Shown here one piece after another: positions 19,818 to 32,308 of a stretch of DNA of 64,000 bases (position 1 is its first letter; each line of letters opens with the position of its first letter). The notes under the pieces were generated by a model. The model had not been told where the DNA came from and ran no database searches. It saw nothing but the letters and a program-made list of their open reading frames with translations. Source of the DNA: Miscanthus floridulus (lineage: Eukaryota > Streptophyta > Magnoliopsida > Poales > Poaceae); assembly GCF_019320115.1 (NCBI RefSeq), contig NC_089583.1:80493928-80557927 (forward strand), given 5' to 3'. A program made the position numbers and the translations under genes.

Positions 19818-21300
19818 GAAGAGCCCCTTAGCCTTTGCCTGGAGCGAGAGGGCCGTCAGGGGTTCCCCCGGCTTTTTGTATGACCCTCGTGCTTCCTTTT
19901 CGCTCGGAAGGAGGGGTGGAAGATGCCATGCTACCCTCGGTGGGCGCGAGCGATGGCATTTCCGATGAGCTGTTATCGGGTAAGTCCAAGTGAAGGCCCG
20001 TACCCCGTTCGCTGGGGGTAGGCTAGCGGTCCAGGGACGCGCTCCAAGAGTACCGGAGGGTTTCTCTAGTGGGTGCCGAGGCCGTTTGCTGGGCCTTGGT
20101 GGCTCGGTGCCTCCCTACGGTGGGATCCCATTCGGAGACCTCCCTGCCAGTCTCGGACACGACACAGGGCGTCCCAAGCGTTTGCTTGGGCCTCGGCCTT
20201 GTACAAGCTCGCCCGTAGTCGCCCCTGACTCTGTTGCCCTGGGGCGGCTGTCGAAACCCCTAAGGGCCCAGCCTTCGAACCCCTGGACCGTAACGGGCTT
20301 GGGTCGCTTGCCTTTATCTTGGGTGCAGGAAGAGCCCCTGAGCCTCCGCACGGAGCGAGAGGGCGGTCAGGGGTCCTTCCGACTTTTTTGTCCGTCCCCT
20401 GCACGTCCTTTTCGCTTGGACGGGGGATTGTTTGTCGAGCCCACTCATGTGTGAGCCTGAGCCACTGGGTCTCGACAAAGTTGCAGGAGGAGCCCCCGAG
20501 TCTCTCGCACGGAGCGAGAGAGCGGTCAAAGGTCCCCCTGGCTTTTGGTTCGCCCCTCGTGCGTGAGGGTTTGTCTGCCGAGCCCCCCTCGGGTGTGAGC
20601 CTAGGTCGTGGGGTCTCGGCGTCTTTGTAGAAGGAGCTCCCTAGCCTCTGCACGGAGCAAGAGGGCCGTCAGGAGTTCTTCTGGCTTTTTGAACGACCCT
20701 CGCGCTTCCTTTTCACTAGGAAGGAGGGTTTGTTTTGCCGAGCCCCCTCGTGTGCGAGCTTAAGTCACTGGGCCTTAGCAATGTTTTGCAGGAAGAGTCC
20801 CTTAGCCTCTGCGCGGAGCAAGAGGGCCATCAGGGGTTCTCCTGACTTTTTGTTTGACCCTCGCGCTTCCTTTTCGCTCGAAAGGAGGGGTGGAATGCGC
20901 CACGCTACCCTCGGTGGGCGTGAGCGATGGCATTTTCGGTGAGCTGTTATCGGGTAAGTCTGAGTGGAGGCCCGTACCCCGTTCGCTGGGGGTCGGCTAG
21001 CGGTCCGGAGACGCACTCCAAGAGTACCGGAGGGTTTCTCTAGTGGGTGCCGAGGCCATTCGCTGGGCCTCGGTGGCTCGGTGCCTCCCTATGGTGGGAT
21101 CCCATTCGGAGACCTCCCTGCCGGTCTCGGACGCGACACAGGGCGTCCCAAGCGTTTTGCTTGCTTGGGCCTCAGCCTCGTACAGGCTCGCCCGTAGTCG
21201 CCCCTAACTCTGTTGCCCTAGGGCGGCCGTCGAAACCCCTAAGGGCCCAGCCTTCAAACCCCTGGACCGTAGTGGGCTCGGTGCCCAGTTCCTTTGCCTA
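19818..21300 (+). repeat. Tandem array in the Gypsy-1 3' region (about 150-bp and about 1-kb periods)
   Basis: Units begin with GAAGAGCCC-type sequence at 19818, 20329, 20487, 20631 and 20792. Each contains GAGCGAGAGGGC-GTCAGGGG, CCTTTTCGCT and a GAGCC-GTGTGAGC block. The three middle units are 158, 144 and 161 bp. The first and last carry a further about 350-bp extension (CCGTACCCCGTTCGCTGGGG, GGAGACCTCCCTGCC), so 19818-20328 and 20792-21300 are a 974-bp-spaced duplicate. Long frames across this array come from its composition and are not genes. Confidence 0.9.
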
Positions 21301-21560
21301 AAAGAAATCGGGTGGGGGTTATTTCTCTCCCTACAGCTAACAACAGCAGACGCATCTTTTGAGGCAGCTTTTTTGGGGAGGCGAAACGGCGCCTGCTGCT
21401 GTGGTTGGACGTGACGTGGTGTCAGCCGACGGGACGTAACCGTACGCGCAATTAATGAGGGAGTGGGCGCGTGGGCGGTAAGACCGAATCTGGATAACCG
21501 CAGCGAATTTTTTGGGGGTAACTTCCTCGATTTCGTCGCCCACGATTTGCTCCCTTCCCT

Positions 21561-21570
21561 ACATAAATAC
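21561..21570 (+). promoter_or_regulatory. TATA-like box of the Gypsy-1 antisense gene
   Basis: ACATAAATAC lies about 290 bp upstream of the antisense ATG at 21861 in a locally GC-rich setting, with a CT-rich leader downstream. Position and spacing fit a class II promoter. No transcript evidence is available here. Confidence 0.5.
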
Positions 21571-21860
21571 GAAACGAGCCTCGCCCCTTCTCCCCTTACC
21601 TTGCCTGTGTCTGCCTTTGCTGCCTTCTAGCTGTTGCTAAAGAAAAATAGAGAGCACCGGGAAGAAGGGAGAAAGGGGGGAGTGAGAGGCAGAAAGCGAG
21701 CCTTACTGCCGTAGTCGCGACCTCCACCGCGCGCATGGCCAATGTCGTGGTCCTCCTGGCGGACCCATGGGATCGGTCTGACGTGACCGTGGGAGTGCTG
21801 TAGTCGCTCGTCGACGTCGGTCTCCTCCGCCCGATCACCGATCCCAGCAGGCCGGAGTGG

Positions 21861-24800
21861 ATGGCTCCAGGAGGCGAACCAGAGCCGAGGCCTCGCGACG
21901 GCTACGTCGTGAGCTTCGTGTCCTTCCACGAGCGTGGTTTCGGCCTTCCGGCGAATCGGTTCATGCGGGCGCTCCCGCATTACTATGGCGTGGAGCTCCA
22001 CAACTTCAACCCCAACTCCATTGCGCAGGCGGCCACCTTCATCGCCGTCTGCAAGGGGTACCTGGGAATCCCTCCCCATTGGGAGCTGTGGCTTCACCGG
22101 TTTCGGGTGACGCATACCACCAGGCCGACGGGTATGACGGGCACGAGGAAGGCGACGAGGACCGGTGGCTGCACTCTCCAAGTGCGTCAGGACCGACTGA
22201 ACCTCTACGTCCCAGCCCAACTTACGTCGTCCAATCGTCGCTGGTACTCCGGCTGGTTTTACCTCTGCAACGACGACGGCGGGCTTCCTCCTTATACTGG
22301 GAGGGTAGTGGACGTTCAGTCGGAGCGCTGGCGGTATGGCGTCCCGAGCGAGGAGCAACACAGGCTGCGGCCACTGCTGAAGGCGCTAGAGAGGCTGCGC
22401 GATCAGGGCCTTACGGCGGCAGTGGTGATGGCGGCCTTCCATCGCCGGAGGGTGCTACCGCTGATGGTGCGGCGGCGACGTTTGTTCGAGATGACGCCGA
22501 ACAAGCCGATCGACGGCATTCGGATGTCCGCCGCGCCCCTCTCCGACGAGGAGGTTCTGCGCCGGGTGAACGAGGCGGTCGAGGGGCGGCAGAAGATCGG
22601 CGGCCTGTCCCCGTTCCCGATGCGCTCGACGTCGGGGTACCTTTCCCTGGTGAGTTGTGTGTGGCTGCAGCCTCCGAGGCCTCCTTGTTCCTCTCCTTGG
22701 CCTGAGCCCTTATTCGTATTCGTTGTTTTTTTGCAGGGGATGAGGGACATACGAGCCTCCCCACCGCCCATCCCTGAAGATGCACAGCGGCGGGCGGCGA
22801 ACCGGGCGTACGCGGAGGCCCAGAAGAAGAAGGACGCTAAGACAGCAAAACGTAAGAAGATCGTTGAGCGCGATGCTCTGGAAAAGCGTCACTGGAAGCA
22901 GAAGCTCGAGGGTCCCCCAGTGGAGGCGTCTCCGTCAACATCGGTGGAGGGTTCGAGCGGCGACGATGGTGGTGAGGTGGAGCAGGGTCCCCTCGATCGC
23001 CTCCCTGACGTTAGGGAGATGGTTCTTGGGGCGTCGGCGGGTAGTCCGGCGTCCTAAGGAGGAGGAGGAGACGGTGACTCAGGGCAGATGAGCGCCCGCC
23101 CCGCGGCTGAGGCCGATATGCCTGAGACGAGGGCGTTGGGAAAGCGCGCCGTCAGCCCGCTGGGCTCGACGACAGAGGTGGAGCAGGCGGCTGTGGGGCC
23201 GGTTCCACCGGGGGTTGAGCGAGCGCTGGAGTCTGGCGAAGGTCGGCTGGCCTCGGCAGATACGGGGGCCGCGCCATCGCCGCCGTTGCAGAGGAGGGAC
23301 GCGGTGAAGAAGCGGTTGGGCATCCGCTCGGGGTGAGTATTTCGCTAGTGAAGTCTTTTAACATCTCCTACTTTTGTTTTGGTCGCGGGTCTGACCGTGT
23401 TTTGCCCTCAGCAAGAAGCGTCAGGCGGAAGTGCCTGCCTTTGCGCCGCACAAGGCGCTCAAGGTGGGCACGGGTTCCATCGCCCCAGGGGCGGTGGAGG
23501 TACAGGAGTTGGTCACCTAGGTAGGGGCTACCTAGGCGGCCGTGGGGTGAGAGGAGGAGGAGGAGCCTACACTCCGTGAGGCCGCAGCACTTGCAGCTGT
23601 CGAGGCCACTGTGGGTGCGGCCGAGACCCCCTCGGCCATGGAGGCCACCGAGGGCGAGGTCGGGGTCGAGGCCCCCTCTGTCGTTGAGGCCACCGAGGGC
23701 GAGGTCGAGGTCGAGGACCCCACGGTCGCTGAGGCCCTCTAGACCTCAGGGGCCGAGGTGGTGGAGATCGCGGCGCCCAGGAACTTCGGGGCCGAAGTGG
23801 TGGAGGCCGGAGTGAGCGCGGCGAGGGCGGCGGACCTCAAGGTGGAGACGGAGGCGAGCCAAGCCTCAACCCTGCCGCCAATTCAGAGCGTGCTTCCAGT
23901 ACAACGGAGTGCCCAGGAGGCGGAGGTCCGCCCGATCCCTGCCGACAATGCTTCTCGGGGGAAGGGGGTGGCCGATGCCGGGGCGGCCAGTGCCGTGGAA
24001 CAACCGGCTTCGGCTTCGGGCGAGGGAAGTGCGGCCCTCGTGCGAGTGCGGCCTGAGCCGTACGGGTGGGATCACCTGCGCGTCTGGTGGCGGAGCCAGG
24101 ACGACCCCGAGGGGTAGCCCATCTTTGCACTTGAGGACGTGGCCGAGGGGGGTCGCTGGGACACCCTCGAGCAGTACCACAGCCTAGCGAAACGGTCGCT
24201 GCGGACAGCGCTGTCCGTCGTGGCCAATGACCTGCCCGGGGTTTCGCAGGTACGTATCCCCCTTTTCTCGTGTGACGTCGTCTTTCTCCGGGTTTATTCG
24301 TAGTGCTCAACTTGTGTTCTGCCTATCCAGGAGCTCGAGGCCCGGTCCTTCGGGAAGTCGCTGTTCCTTCGGCGGGAGAGGGGCGTCTAGGACGAGCTCT
24401 GTCGGCAGAGGGAGCTGCTCGCCCACGCTAACGAGCTTCTGTCAGCGCGGAGCGCGGAGGTGGAGGATCTCCGTCTTCGCTGTGACAACCGGGAGGCTGA
24501 GGCGGCCACGGCTTAGGGGCAGGTCGCCCCTTTGGCGGCACGGGTCAAGGAGCTGGAGGAGGAACTGGCCCGGGTGGCCGACGAGCGAGACGCCTCCAAC
24601 TCCCGGGCGGAAGAAGTGAGGGCCACCGCCATAGCCACCACCGGGCAGCTAGGTGCGGAGCAGCAGGCGCACAAGCTGACGAAAGGTGCCTTGGCAGAGG
24701 CCACCAAGGCAGCCGAGGCTTCCCAAGGTGAGGCCCTAAAATGGAGGGAAAAGGCCGAGGGTGAGTCCTGTTCCCTTTGTCTCGTTCGTCTTTTCACGCG

Positions 24801-25426
24801 TTCGACACCTGACATCTTGTCGCGACGCAGAACTAGAGAAGGAGGCTTCCAGGGCAGCCAAGGCCTCTCGAGTCGAGGTCCAGCGCTGGAAGGAGAAGGC
24901 CAAGGGTGAGTCCCGCAGGCCTCGCGCCCCCATTTGGCCTGTTTTCTTTGACGCTCAATCCCATTCTACTTGTTTTGGCGCAGGGTTGGATGATGAGGTC
25001 TCGCGGTTGATCGAGGCCTCCGTCGCGCTGTAGACAGTGCTCGATCGCAAGATTGAGGAGCACGAGGTGCTGCAGAGCACAGCTCGCGCCGTCTGTGAGG
25101 CCCTAGAGATGGAGGGGGTTCAATCGGGCAGCTCCCTTAGGAGCCGCCTGACTGCGTTGATTGGCCAAGCGTGTCAGCGACTGCGAGAGGCGCTACACAC
25201 AGGCGTCAAACGCGCCCTGGCTGTCGTCTCCTCGCACTATGCCGGTGTCGACATTGAAGGCGTCAGTGATGGCTATGTCCTGTCCGAGGATGCCGTCGAG
25301 GCCGAGGAGAAGCTGACGAAGTTGGAAGCGGCAGTCGAGGGCCCCGGCACGGCGTTGGCGAAGCTATTCGAAGAGGAGGTGGTCCCTCCTTCGCCGTCTG
25401 CCGACGCGGGAGACCCTGTGCCTTGA
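21861..25426 (+). pseudogene. Gypsy-1 antisense gene: 'putative gypsy type transposon' domain plus coiled coil, six exons
   Basis: Runs opposite to gag-pol. Proposed exons: 21861-22649, 22737-23332, 23412-24249, 24331-24760, 24831-24905 and 24984-25426. Every intron starts GT (four of five GTGAGT) and ends AG, and codon phase is kept across all five joins, giving 1057 codons. The N-terminus (DGYVVSFVSFHERGFGLPAN, then MRALPHYYGVELHNFNPN) matches the Pfam family named 'Putative gypsy type transposon' (PF04195 as I recall). The middle is Glu/Ala-rich. Exons 4-6 are heptad-rich (KELEEELARVADERDAS). Nine in-frame stops break it: 23055, 23518, 23533, 23548, 23740, 24115, 24388, 24514 and 25031. 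Eight are TAG or TGA explicable from CAG or CGA. Function unknown; the family's 'transposase' label is not supported by any catalytic motif here. Confidence 0.78.
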
Positions 25427-25589
25427 CCTGGGCCGAGGGGGCCATGTAATAAGTTAGATTTATTACTGTATTGTGACATTTGTGGCCGTCGAGGCCTTTG
25501 TGAGGTGCTTGTATATATACATTTTTTCTAATCGCTTTATTGTATTTCCGAGCCTCTGTCCTCTGTCTCGCCTCCGAACGTATCATCTG

Positions 25590-26072
25590 TAAAAACTCCC
25601 TTGGAGCCTAAGTTGTCCCTCGGGTAAAAGGTGGTGAGGGAGTTGCCGTAGCCCGGAGGCGTAGGTCATTCTCATGGCTCGGCCGGCCTTTTAGCCTTGA
25701 GACATACTTTTGGTCCTTAGGTTCTTTACAAATGATATGTTAGAGCGCGCTAGAGAGAGTTTGGTGTAGGAATTTAACTGAAAATCGATTAAGAAATGGT
25801 GTCCGGGACTTAGGGGGGTTCCCCCCTTCTAGCCCCCGAGGGAGGTTCGGCCATGCGGAGGCATGGCCGAGTCTCCCTTGAAGCGTTATCGTAAAGCGTT
25901 TTACCTTCTGTTCCGATTTCTAGACAAGTCCTTTTGAAAAAACCCCCTCGGAGCCTGGGCTGCCTCTCGAGTGAAAGGTGGTGAGGGAGTTGCCATAGCC
26001 CGGAGGCGTAGGCTTGTCTCTCAGCTCGGCCAGCCTTTTGCTCTTGAGGCAAACCTCTGATCCTTAGGTTTT
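25590..26072. repeat. Two ~135-bp direct repeats downstream of the antisense gene
   Basis: Copies at about 25590-25723 and 25936-26072 share GGTGGTGAGGGAGTTGCC, AGCCCGGAGGCGTAGG, GCTCGGCC-GCCTTTT and CCTTAGGTT. They lie between the ends of the two convergent genes (antisense stop 25426, integrase stop 26198), where both transcripts would need 3' ends. Confidence 0.85.
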
Positions 26073-26197
26073 TTTTGTAATCGACTTGTCCTGGTACAGG
26101 ACAGGTTCCCCTTGATGGGGGTTTCTCGAAAAATTAGAACAACTAAAGACGCTTCTTTAATGTATTTCGAGAAACAAAATATACAATGCTCGGAAAT

Positions 26198-29100
26198 TTA
26201 AGGGTAGAAGCGACGTAGCTGTTCTATGTTCCAAGCATTGGTGAGGACTTCGCCCTTCTCGTTGGCTAACTTGTAGGTCCTGGGCTTCAGCACTTGAGCG
26301 ACGATGTACGGCCCTTCCCAGGGTGGGGTCAGCTTGTGGCGGCCCTTGTTGCTCTGCCTCAGCCTCAGCACCAGGTCGCCCACCTTCAGGTCTCGGCTTT
26401 GGACGCGCCGGGCTTAGTAGCGTCGTAGGGCTTGCTGGTACCTGGCTGAGTGTAGCAGCGCGACGTCTCGGGCCTCCTCCAGTTGGTCGAGGGCGTCTTC
26501 GCGGGTAGTGTGGTTGCTTTGCTCGTTATACGCCTGTAGCCTCGGGGAACCGTATTCTAAGTCAGTGGGGAGGATGGCCTCGGCTCCATAGACCAGGAAG
26601 AACGGTGTGAATCCCGTGGCTCGGCTCGGGGTGTTTCTTAGGCTCTAGATGACTGACGGGAGTTCGACAAGCCATTTCTTGCCAAACTTCTTCAATTGGT
26701 TGAATATTCTTGGCTTAAGGCCTTGTAGGATCATGCCATTGGCACGCTCTACTTGGCCATTCGTCCTAGGGTGTCCTACGGCCGACCAGGCCACCTGGAT
26801 GTGGTGGTCGTCGCAGAACGTCAGGAACTTGCGACCGGTGAATTGTGTCCCATTGTTAGTGATGATGGTGTTAGAAACCCCGAACCTGTGGATGATGTTA
26901 GTGAAGAATAGAATCGCTTGCTCGGATTTGATTTGCGTGATCGGGCGAGCCTCGATCCACTTGGAGAACTTGTCGATGGCTACCAGCAGGTGGGTGTAGC
27001 CCCCGGGGGCTTTCTGCAGAGGGCCAACCATGTCCAGACCCCACACGGCGAATGGCCATGTGACGGGGATGGATTGGAGGGCTTGGGCCGGGAGGTGCGT
27101 CTGCCACGCATAGTACTAACATCCCTCACAGGAGCGTACTAGCTTGGTGGCGTTGGCAACCGCCGTTGGCCAGTAGAAACCTTGGCGAAAGGCATTTCTG
27201 ATGAGTGTCCGAGGCGCCGCATGGTGCCCGCAGGCTCCCGCATGCAAGTCCCAAAGCAGGGCCTGGCCTGCCTCGGTAGTGATGCATCGTTGGAGGACGC
27301 CTGACGGGCTTCGCCTGTACAACTCGCGGTCGTAGAGGACGTAAGTTTTGGCTCGTCGTGCAAGCCGTCGGGCTTCGGTCCTATCTGCATGGAGCTCTCC
27401 CCGGATGAGGTAATCAAGGAGCGAGGCTCGCCAGTCCGTACCCTGGTCGGCCTCGGGAGGCTCTGCTTCAATTTCCATGACTTTAGGCTCGACTGCGGAG
27501 GCCTCGGCGGCAGAGGGGGCCTCAGGCCCTTCGACGGGCTTGACCGGTGAGCCATCTTCCGCCGCCGGGGTGCAGTCGATGGAAGGTTTGCGGAGGTCTC
27601 TGGCGAAGATGTTTGGGGGGACCGGGGCCCTCGCCGACGCCATTTTTGCCAGTTCGTCCGCGGCCTCGTTGTACTTTCACGCAACATGGTTGAGTTCGAG
27701 ACCATCGAACTTGTTCTCTAGGCGACGTACTATCGTGTAGTACGCCTTCATTTTGGGGTCATGGCAGCTTGACTCTTTCATCACCTGATCGACGACGAGC
27801 TACGAATCACCCCGTACGTCGAGACGTCGCACTCCCAGTTCAATGGCGATTTGCAAGCCGTTGACGAGGGCCTCGTATTCGGCCACGTTGTTGGAGGCGG
27901 CGAAGTGAAGCCGGATCATGTAGCGCATGTGTACTCCAAGGGGCGAGACCAGGACCAGGCCCGCGCCAGCCCCAGTCTTCATCAGAGACCCGTCGAAGTA
28001 CATGGTCCAGCATTCTAATTGGATCTAAGCGGGTGGCAGCTGTGTGTCGGTCCACTCGGCTACAAAGTCGGCCAGGACCTGTGATTTGATCGCTTTCCGA
28101 GGCGCGAAAGACAAAGCTTCCCCCATGAGTTCAACAACCCACTTGGCTATTCTACCCGAGGCCTCCTGGTTTTGGATTATCTCTCCCAGAGGAAAAGACG
28201 ACACCACAGTCACCGGGTGGGACTCAAAGTAGTGACGCAGCTTGCGTCGAGCCAAGACTACGACGTAAACCAGCTTCTGGATGTGGGGGTAATGCGTCTT
28301 AGTCTCGGAGAGCACTTCGCTGATGAAGTAGACAAGTTGTTGGACGGGTAGAGCATGTCCCTTCTCCTGCCTCTCGACTACTACGGCCATGCTGACCACT
28401 TGGGTCATCGCGGTGACGTAGAGTAAGAGGTGCTCGCCCTCGGTGGGCGGAACCCGGACGGGGGGGTTGGTGAGCAGTGCTTTTAGCCTGGTGAGGGCTT
28501 CCTCGGCCTCGGTGGTCCAAGAAAAGCGCTCGGACTTTCTCAAGAGGTGGTATAGGGGCAGGCCTTTTTTGCCGAGGCGCGAGATGAAACGGCTTAGGGC
28601 CGCAAGGCATCCCATGACCCTCTGTACCCCTTTGAGGTCTCGGATTGGGCCCATGTTGGTCATGGCCGAGACCTTCTCCAGGTTGGCCTCGATGCCACGT
28701 TCTGAGACTATGAATCCCAAGAGCATGCCTCGGGGAACCCCGAAGACACACTTCTCGGGGTTGAGCTTGATGCCCTTCTCTCTGAGGCATGTGAAGGCAA
28801 CCTCCAAGTCGCCGATGAGATAACCGGCCTTCCTGGACTTGACTATGATGTCATCCACGTAGGCCTCGATGGTTCGCCCGATGTGTTCGCCAAAGACTTG
28901 GATCATGCACCGCTGGTAAGTAGCCCCTGCGTTTCTGAGGCCAAACGGCATGGTTATGTAGCAGTACATGCCAAATGGAGTGATGAAAGAAGTCGCGAGC
29001 TGGTCGGACTCTTTCATCTTGATTTGGTGGTAACCGGAATACGCATCAAGGAAGGAGAGGGTTTCACATCCTGCAGTGGAGTCGACGATTTGGTCAATTC

Positions 29101-32100
29101 GTGGTAGTGGGAATGGGACCTTCGGGCACGCTTTATTTAGACCAGTGTAGTCCACGCACATCCTCCACTTGCCACTTTTCTTCCTGACTAATACAGGGTT
29201 AGCCAACCACTCTGGATGGAATACTTCCTTGATGAACCCGGCTACCATGAGCTTCTGCACTTCTTCGCCGATGGCCCTATGCTTCTCGTCGAACCGGCGC
29301 AGGTGCTGCTTCGCTGGCCTGGAGCCCGCCCGGATATCTAAGGCGTGCTCGGCGACCTCCCTTGGTATGCCCGGCATGTCCGAGGGACTCCACGCGAACA
29401 TATCGACGTTCGCACGAAGAAAGTCGACGAGCACGGCCTCCTATTTGTAGTTGAGGGTGGCGCTGATCTTCAGTCCTCGGCCGTTGGGGACGGTGGGATC
29501 GACAGGGACGAGCTTGACGGCCTCCACGGGCTCAAAGGTCCCGACGCGCCGCTTGGTGTCGGGAACCTCGCTACCAAACTGGTCGAGATCGGCGATGAGG
29601 GTCTCGGCCTCCACGATGGCCTCGGCGTACTCGATGCACTCGATGTCGCAGTCATATGCATGTTCGTATGTGGACTTGACGGTGATGATGCCATTGGGGC
29701 CTGGCATCTTGAGCTTGAGGTAGGTGTAGTTGGGGACCGCCATGAACTTGGCGTAGCACGGGTGCCCCAAGATGGCATGGTAAGCCCCCTTGAATCCAAC
29801 CACCTCGAAGGTGAGGACCTCCTTGCGGTAGTTGGAGGGAGTGCCAAAGCAGACGGGTAAGTCGATGCGCCCGAGGGGTCGTGTGCGCTTTCCTGGCACG
29901 ACGCCGTGGAAGGGCGCGGAATCGCCTCGGAGCCATGACTGGTCGAGCTCCAGGAGCTCCAGAGTGTTGACGTAGAGGATGTTGAGGCCGCTGCCTCCGT
30001 CCATGAGCACTTTGGTAAGCCGGGTGTTGCCGACGATCGGGTCGACGACAAGCGGGTACTGCCCGGGGTTTGGAACATAATCGGGGTGGTCATCCCGATC
30101 AAAGGTGATTGCCTCCCGAGACCAATCGAGGTACCGGGGGGTGGCCACCTTGACCGAGAATACCTCCTGGCCTTCCCTCTTTCGCTGGCGCGCCATGAGG
30201 CATGCCGAGGGTCTGCCGAAGATCATGAAGGCGTTGCGTACCTCGGGGAACCCATCATCTTTATCGCCGTCCCTCTCGCTGGCGCCCCTTTTCCTGGCAT
30301 CATCATCGTCGGGGAGCCCAAGCCTGGTGTAGTAACGCCGGAGCATGGTGCACTCCTCGAGGGCATGCTTCACCGGACCTTGATGGTAAGGACAGGGCTT
30401 CTTAAGCATGTCGTCAAATAGCCCGGGGCCCCGGGGGCCTCGGGGATTCCTGCAATCTGCTGCGGCGACATGGCCGGCCTCGAGGACCTCCTGCTTCCCT
30501 GGGTGACCCTTCTTCTTTCTCTTGGGGACGCGGGTGGGCGAGGCCTCAGGGGCCTCGTCCTTCTGCTTCCCCTTGGCGTCGTTGTTGGGGAAGATGGCCC
30601 CAACCGCCTCTTCGCCTGAGGCGAAGTTGGTGGCGATGTCGAGGAGTGCGGCCACTGTGGTTGGTACGTTCCGGCCCAATTCTCGGATCGGGTCTCGATA
30701 GGAGGTGCTAGAGAGGAATGCTTGGACGATTTCTGAGTCACCGACGCGGGGCAACTCGGTGCATTTCTTGGAGAAGCACCGGATGAAATCTCGAAGAGAT
30801 TCGTCCGGCTTCTGGCGGCAACCTTTGAGGTCCCAGGAGTTCCCAGGGCGCACGTAGGTGCCCTGGAAATTTCCGACGAAGACCCTCACCAAGTCGTGCC
30901 AGTCGTGGATCTATGCGGGGGGAAGGTGTTCGAGCCAGGCTCACGCTGAGTCTGACAAGAACAAAGGGAGGTTGCGGATGATGAGCAGGTCATCGTCCGC
31001 ACCACCTAGCTGACAAGCCAGGCGATAATCGGCTAGCCATAGCTCGGCGTTCGTCTCGCCGCTATACTTTGTGAGGTTGGCAGGTTGCCGGAACCGGGCT
31101 GGGAAGTGAGCGTTGCGGATGGCTCTACTAAAGACCCGAGGGCCAGGTGGCTCGGGAGAAGGACTGCGGTCCTCTTCGTTGTCGTAGCGGCCGCCTCGGT
31201 GTGGGTGGTAGCCCCGGTCGACTCCGTCGTCATGGCGCCGTCGCCTGCCAACTACTTCGTGGTCGCCTTGTGCCTCGCGTTGGTCTCTAGGTCGATCGCG
31301 CATCGAGGGGGCCCCGTTGGCCATCGGTGCACGAGCGGGCTCAGGACGGACCGAGGCACCCTGGCCCCGGCGAGGTTGCGCCGTGGGTTGCTCTGAAGTG
31401 CCTCCGCGCCGGCGAGAGGTGGAACTTTCGGCCTGCTGCACCGCAGCGGTCTCGAGGAGGTCGCGGAGCTCTCCGCGGACCCGTCGCCCCTCGGTGGTGG
31501 AGGGCTCGGGCATTGCTCGGACCAGCATCGCAGCTGCTGCGACATTCTGGCTAGCGCGATTAAAGATTGGGGGTGGCTCACCCCCCTCGTTGTCGTTGAT
31601 GCGGTGATGGATGTCGTGGGCCCTCCGTCAAGCTCCTCCACCCTTACCGCGCCCTTGCTGCTCCTGCTCGAAAGTGTCCTGAAGCTGTTGCAGGAGGAGT
31701 CGGTCTTGTTCGACCTTGGCTTGAAGCTCGCGGAGCTACTCCAGGTCTGGGCGTCGATGCTCCCCGCGGACGGGATTCTCGTTTCGTGCTGTCGGGGCTT
31801 TGAGACGTGGAGGTGTGGCATCGCCCGCCCTTGGCCGGGGCGGGGAAGGGTTGCCTGTCCTCTCGTCCTCTTCGCTTGCCCTTGGCATCCCGAGCCCAAC
31901 GTGGAAGCACTCACGAGACGGATCATAAGTCCCTTCGTCGTCAGAGCCGGAGTAGCCGAAACAGTAGTCGCTTGCAGTCATGAAGCGGCACATGGCTTCA
32001 GGGTCACAAAGACTGGAGAAGTCTGCTCCAGCCCACGTCTCGTCTTCTTCCGAGGAGTCGGCGTGGGCGTGCGCCGATGTTGCGGGGGAGAAGTCGAGGG

Positions 32101-32308
32101 CGAAACGTTGGTGGAGTTCTGAGGGCTCTGCGTGCTTGGAAGCGTAGGCGGAAGCGAAGGCGGTGGCAGTGTTTATCAACCTGAAGGGGTACGGGGATGG
32201 TGCTACTGCCGGGCGCCGCTCCGCCGAGGCTGGCCCCTCAGGAGGTGGTGGGATAGAGCTTGATGACGAGGCATCGCCGTGCGTCGCCGGAATCTTTTCC
32301 TTGCCCAA
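26198..32308 (-). pseudogene. Gypsy-1 gag-pol, single frame with 11 internal stops
   Basis: From ATG at 32308 to TAA at 26198 everything lies in one frame of 2037 codons without a frameshift. Gag is at 31700-30600 (FPARFRQPANLTKYSG, then YVRPGNSWDLKGCRQKPDES), with a Cys/His knuckle CPYHQGPVKHALEEC near 30390. Protease has LMDGGSGLNILY (about 29985). RT has CVDYTGLNKACPK, FLDAYSGYHQIKM and YVDD at 28849-28872. Then come RNase H, a second RNase H (MYFDGSLMKTGAGAG, about 28000), an integrase zinc-binding region, the integrase core (MWGLDMVGP, ITNNGTQF, GQVERANG) and a C-terminal GDLVLRLRQ / PPWEGPYIV module. Internal stops: 31736, 31628, 30941, 30911, 29441, 28025, 27800, 27677, 27116, 26645 and 26414. 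The second catalytic Asp of integrase reads Asn at 26855-26857. It cannot be functional. Confidence 0.93.

Noticed and set aside
20066..20653. 195-codon minus-strand frame in Gypsy-1
   Set aside because: Lies entirely in the GC-rich tandem array; the repeated composition keeps several frames open. No domain, and not conserved between repeat units.
21627..22361. 244-codon minus-strand frame
   Set aside because: Shadow of the first exon of the antisense gene, whose plus-strand frame shows the recognisable domain.
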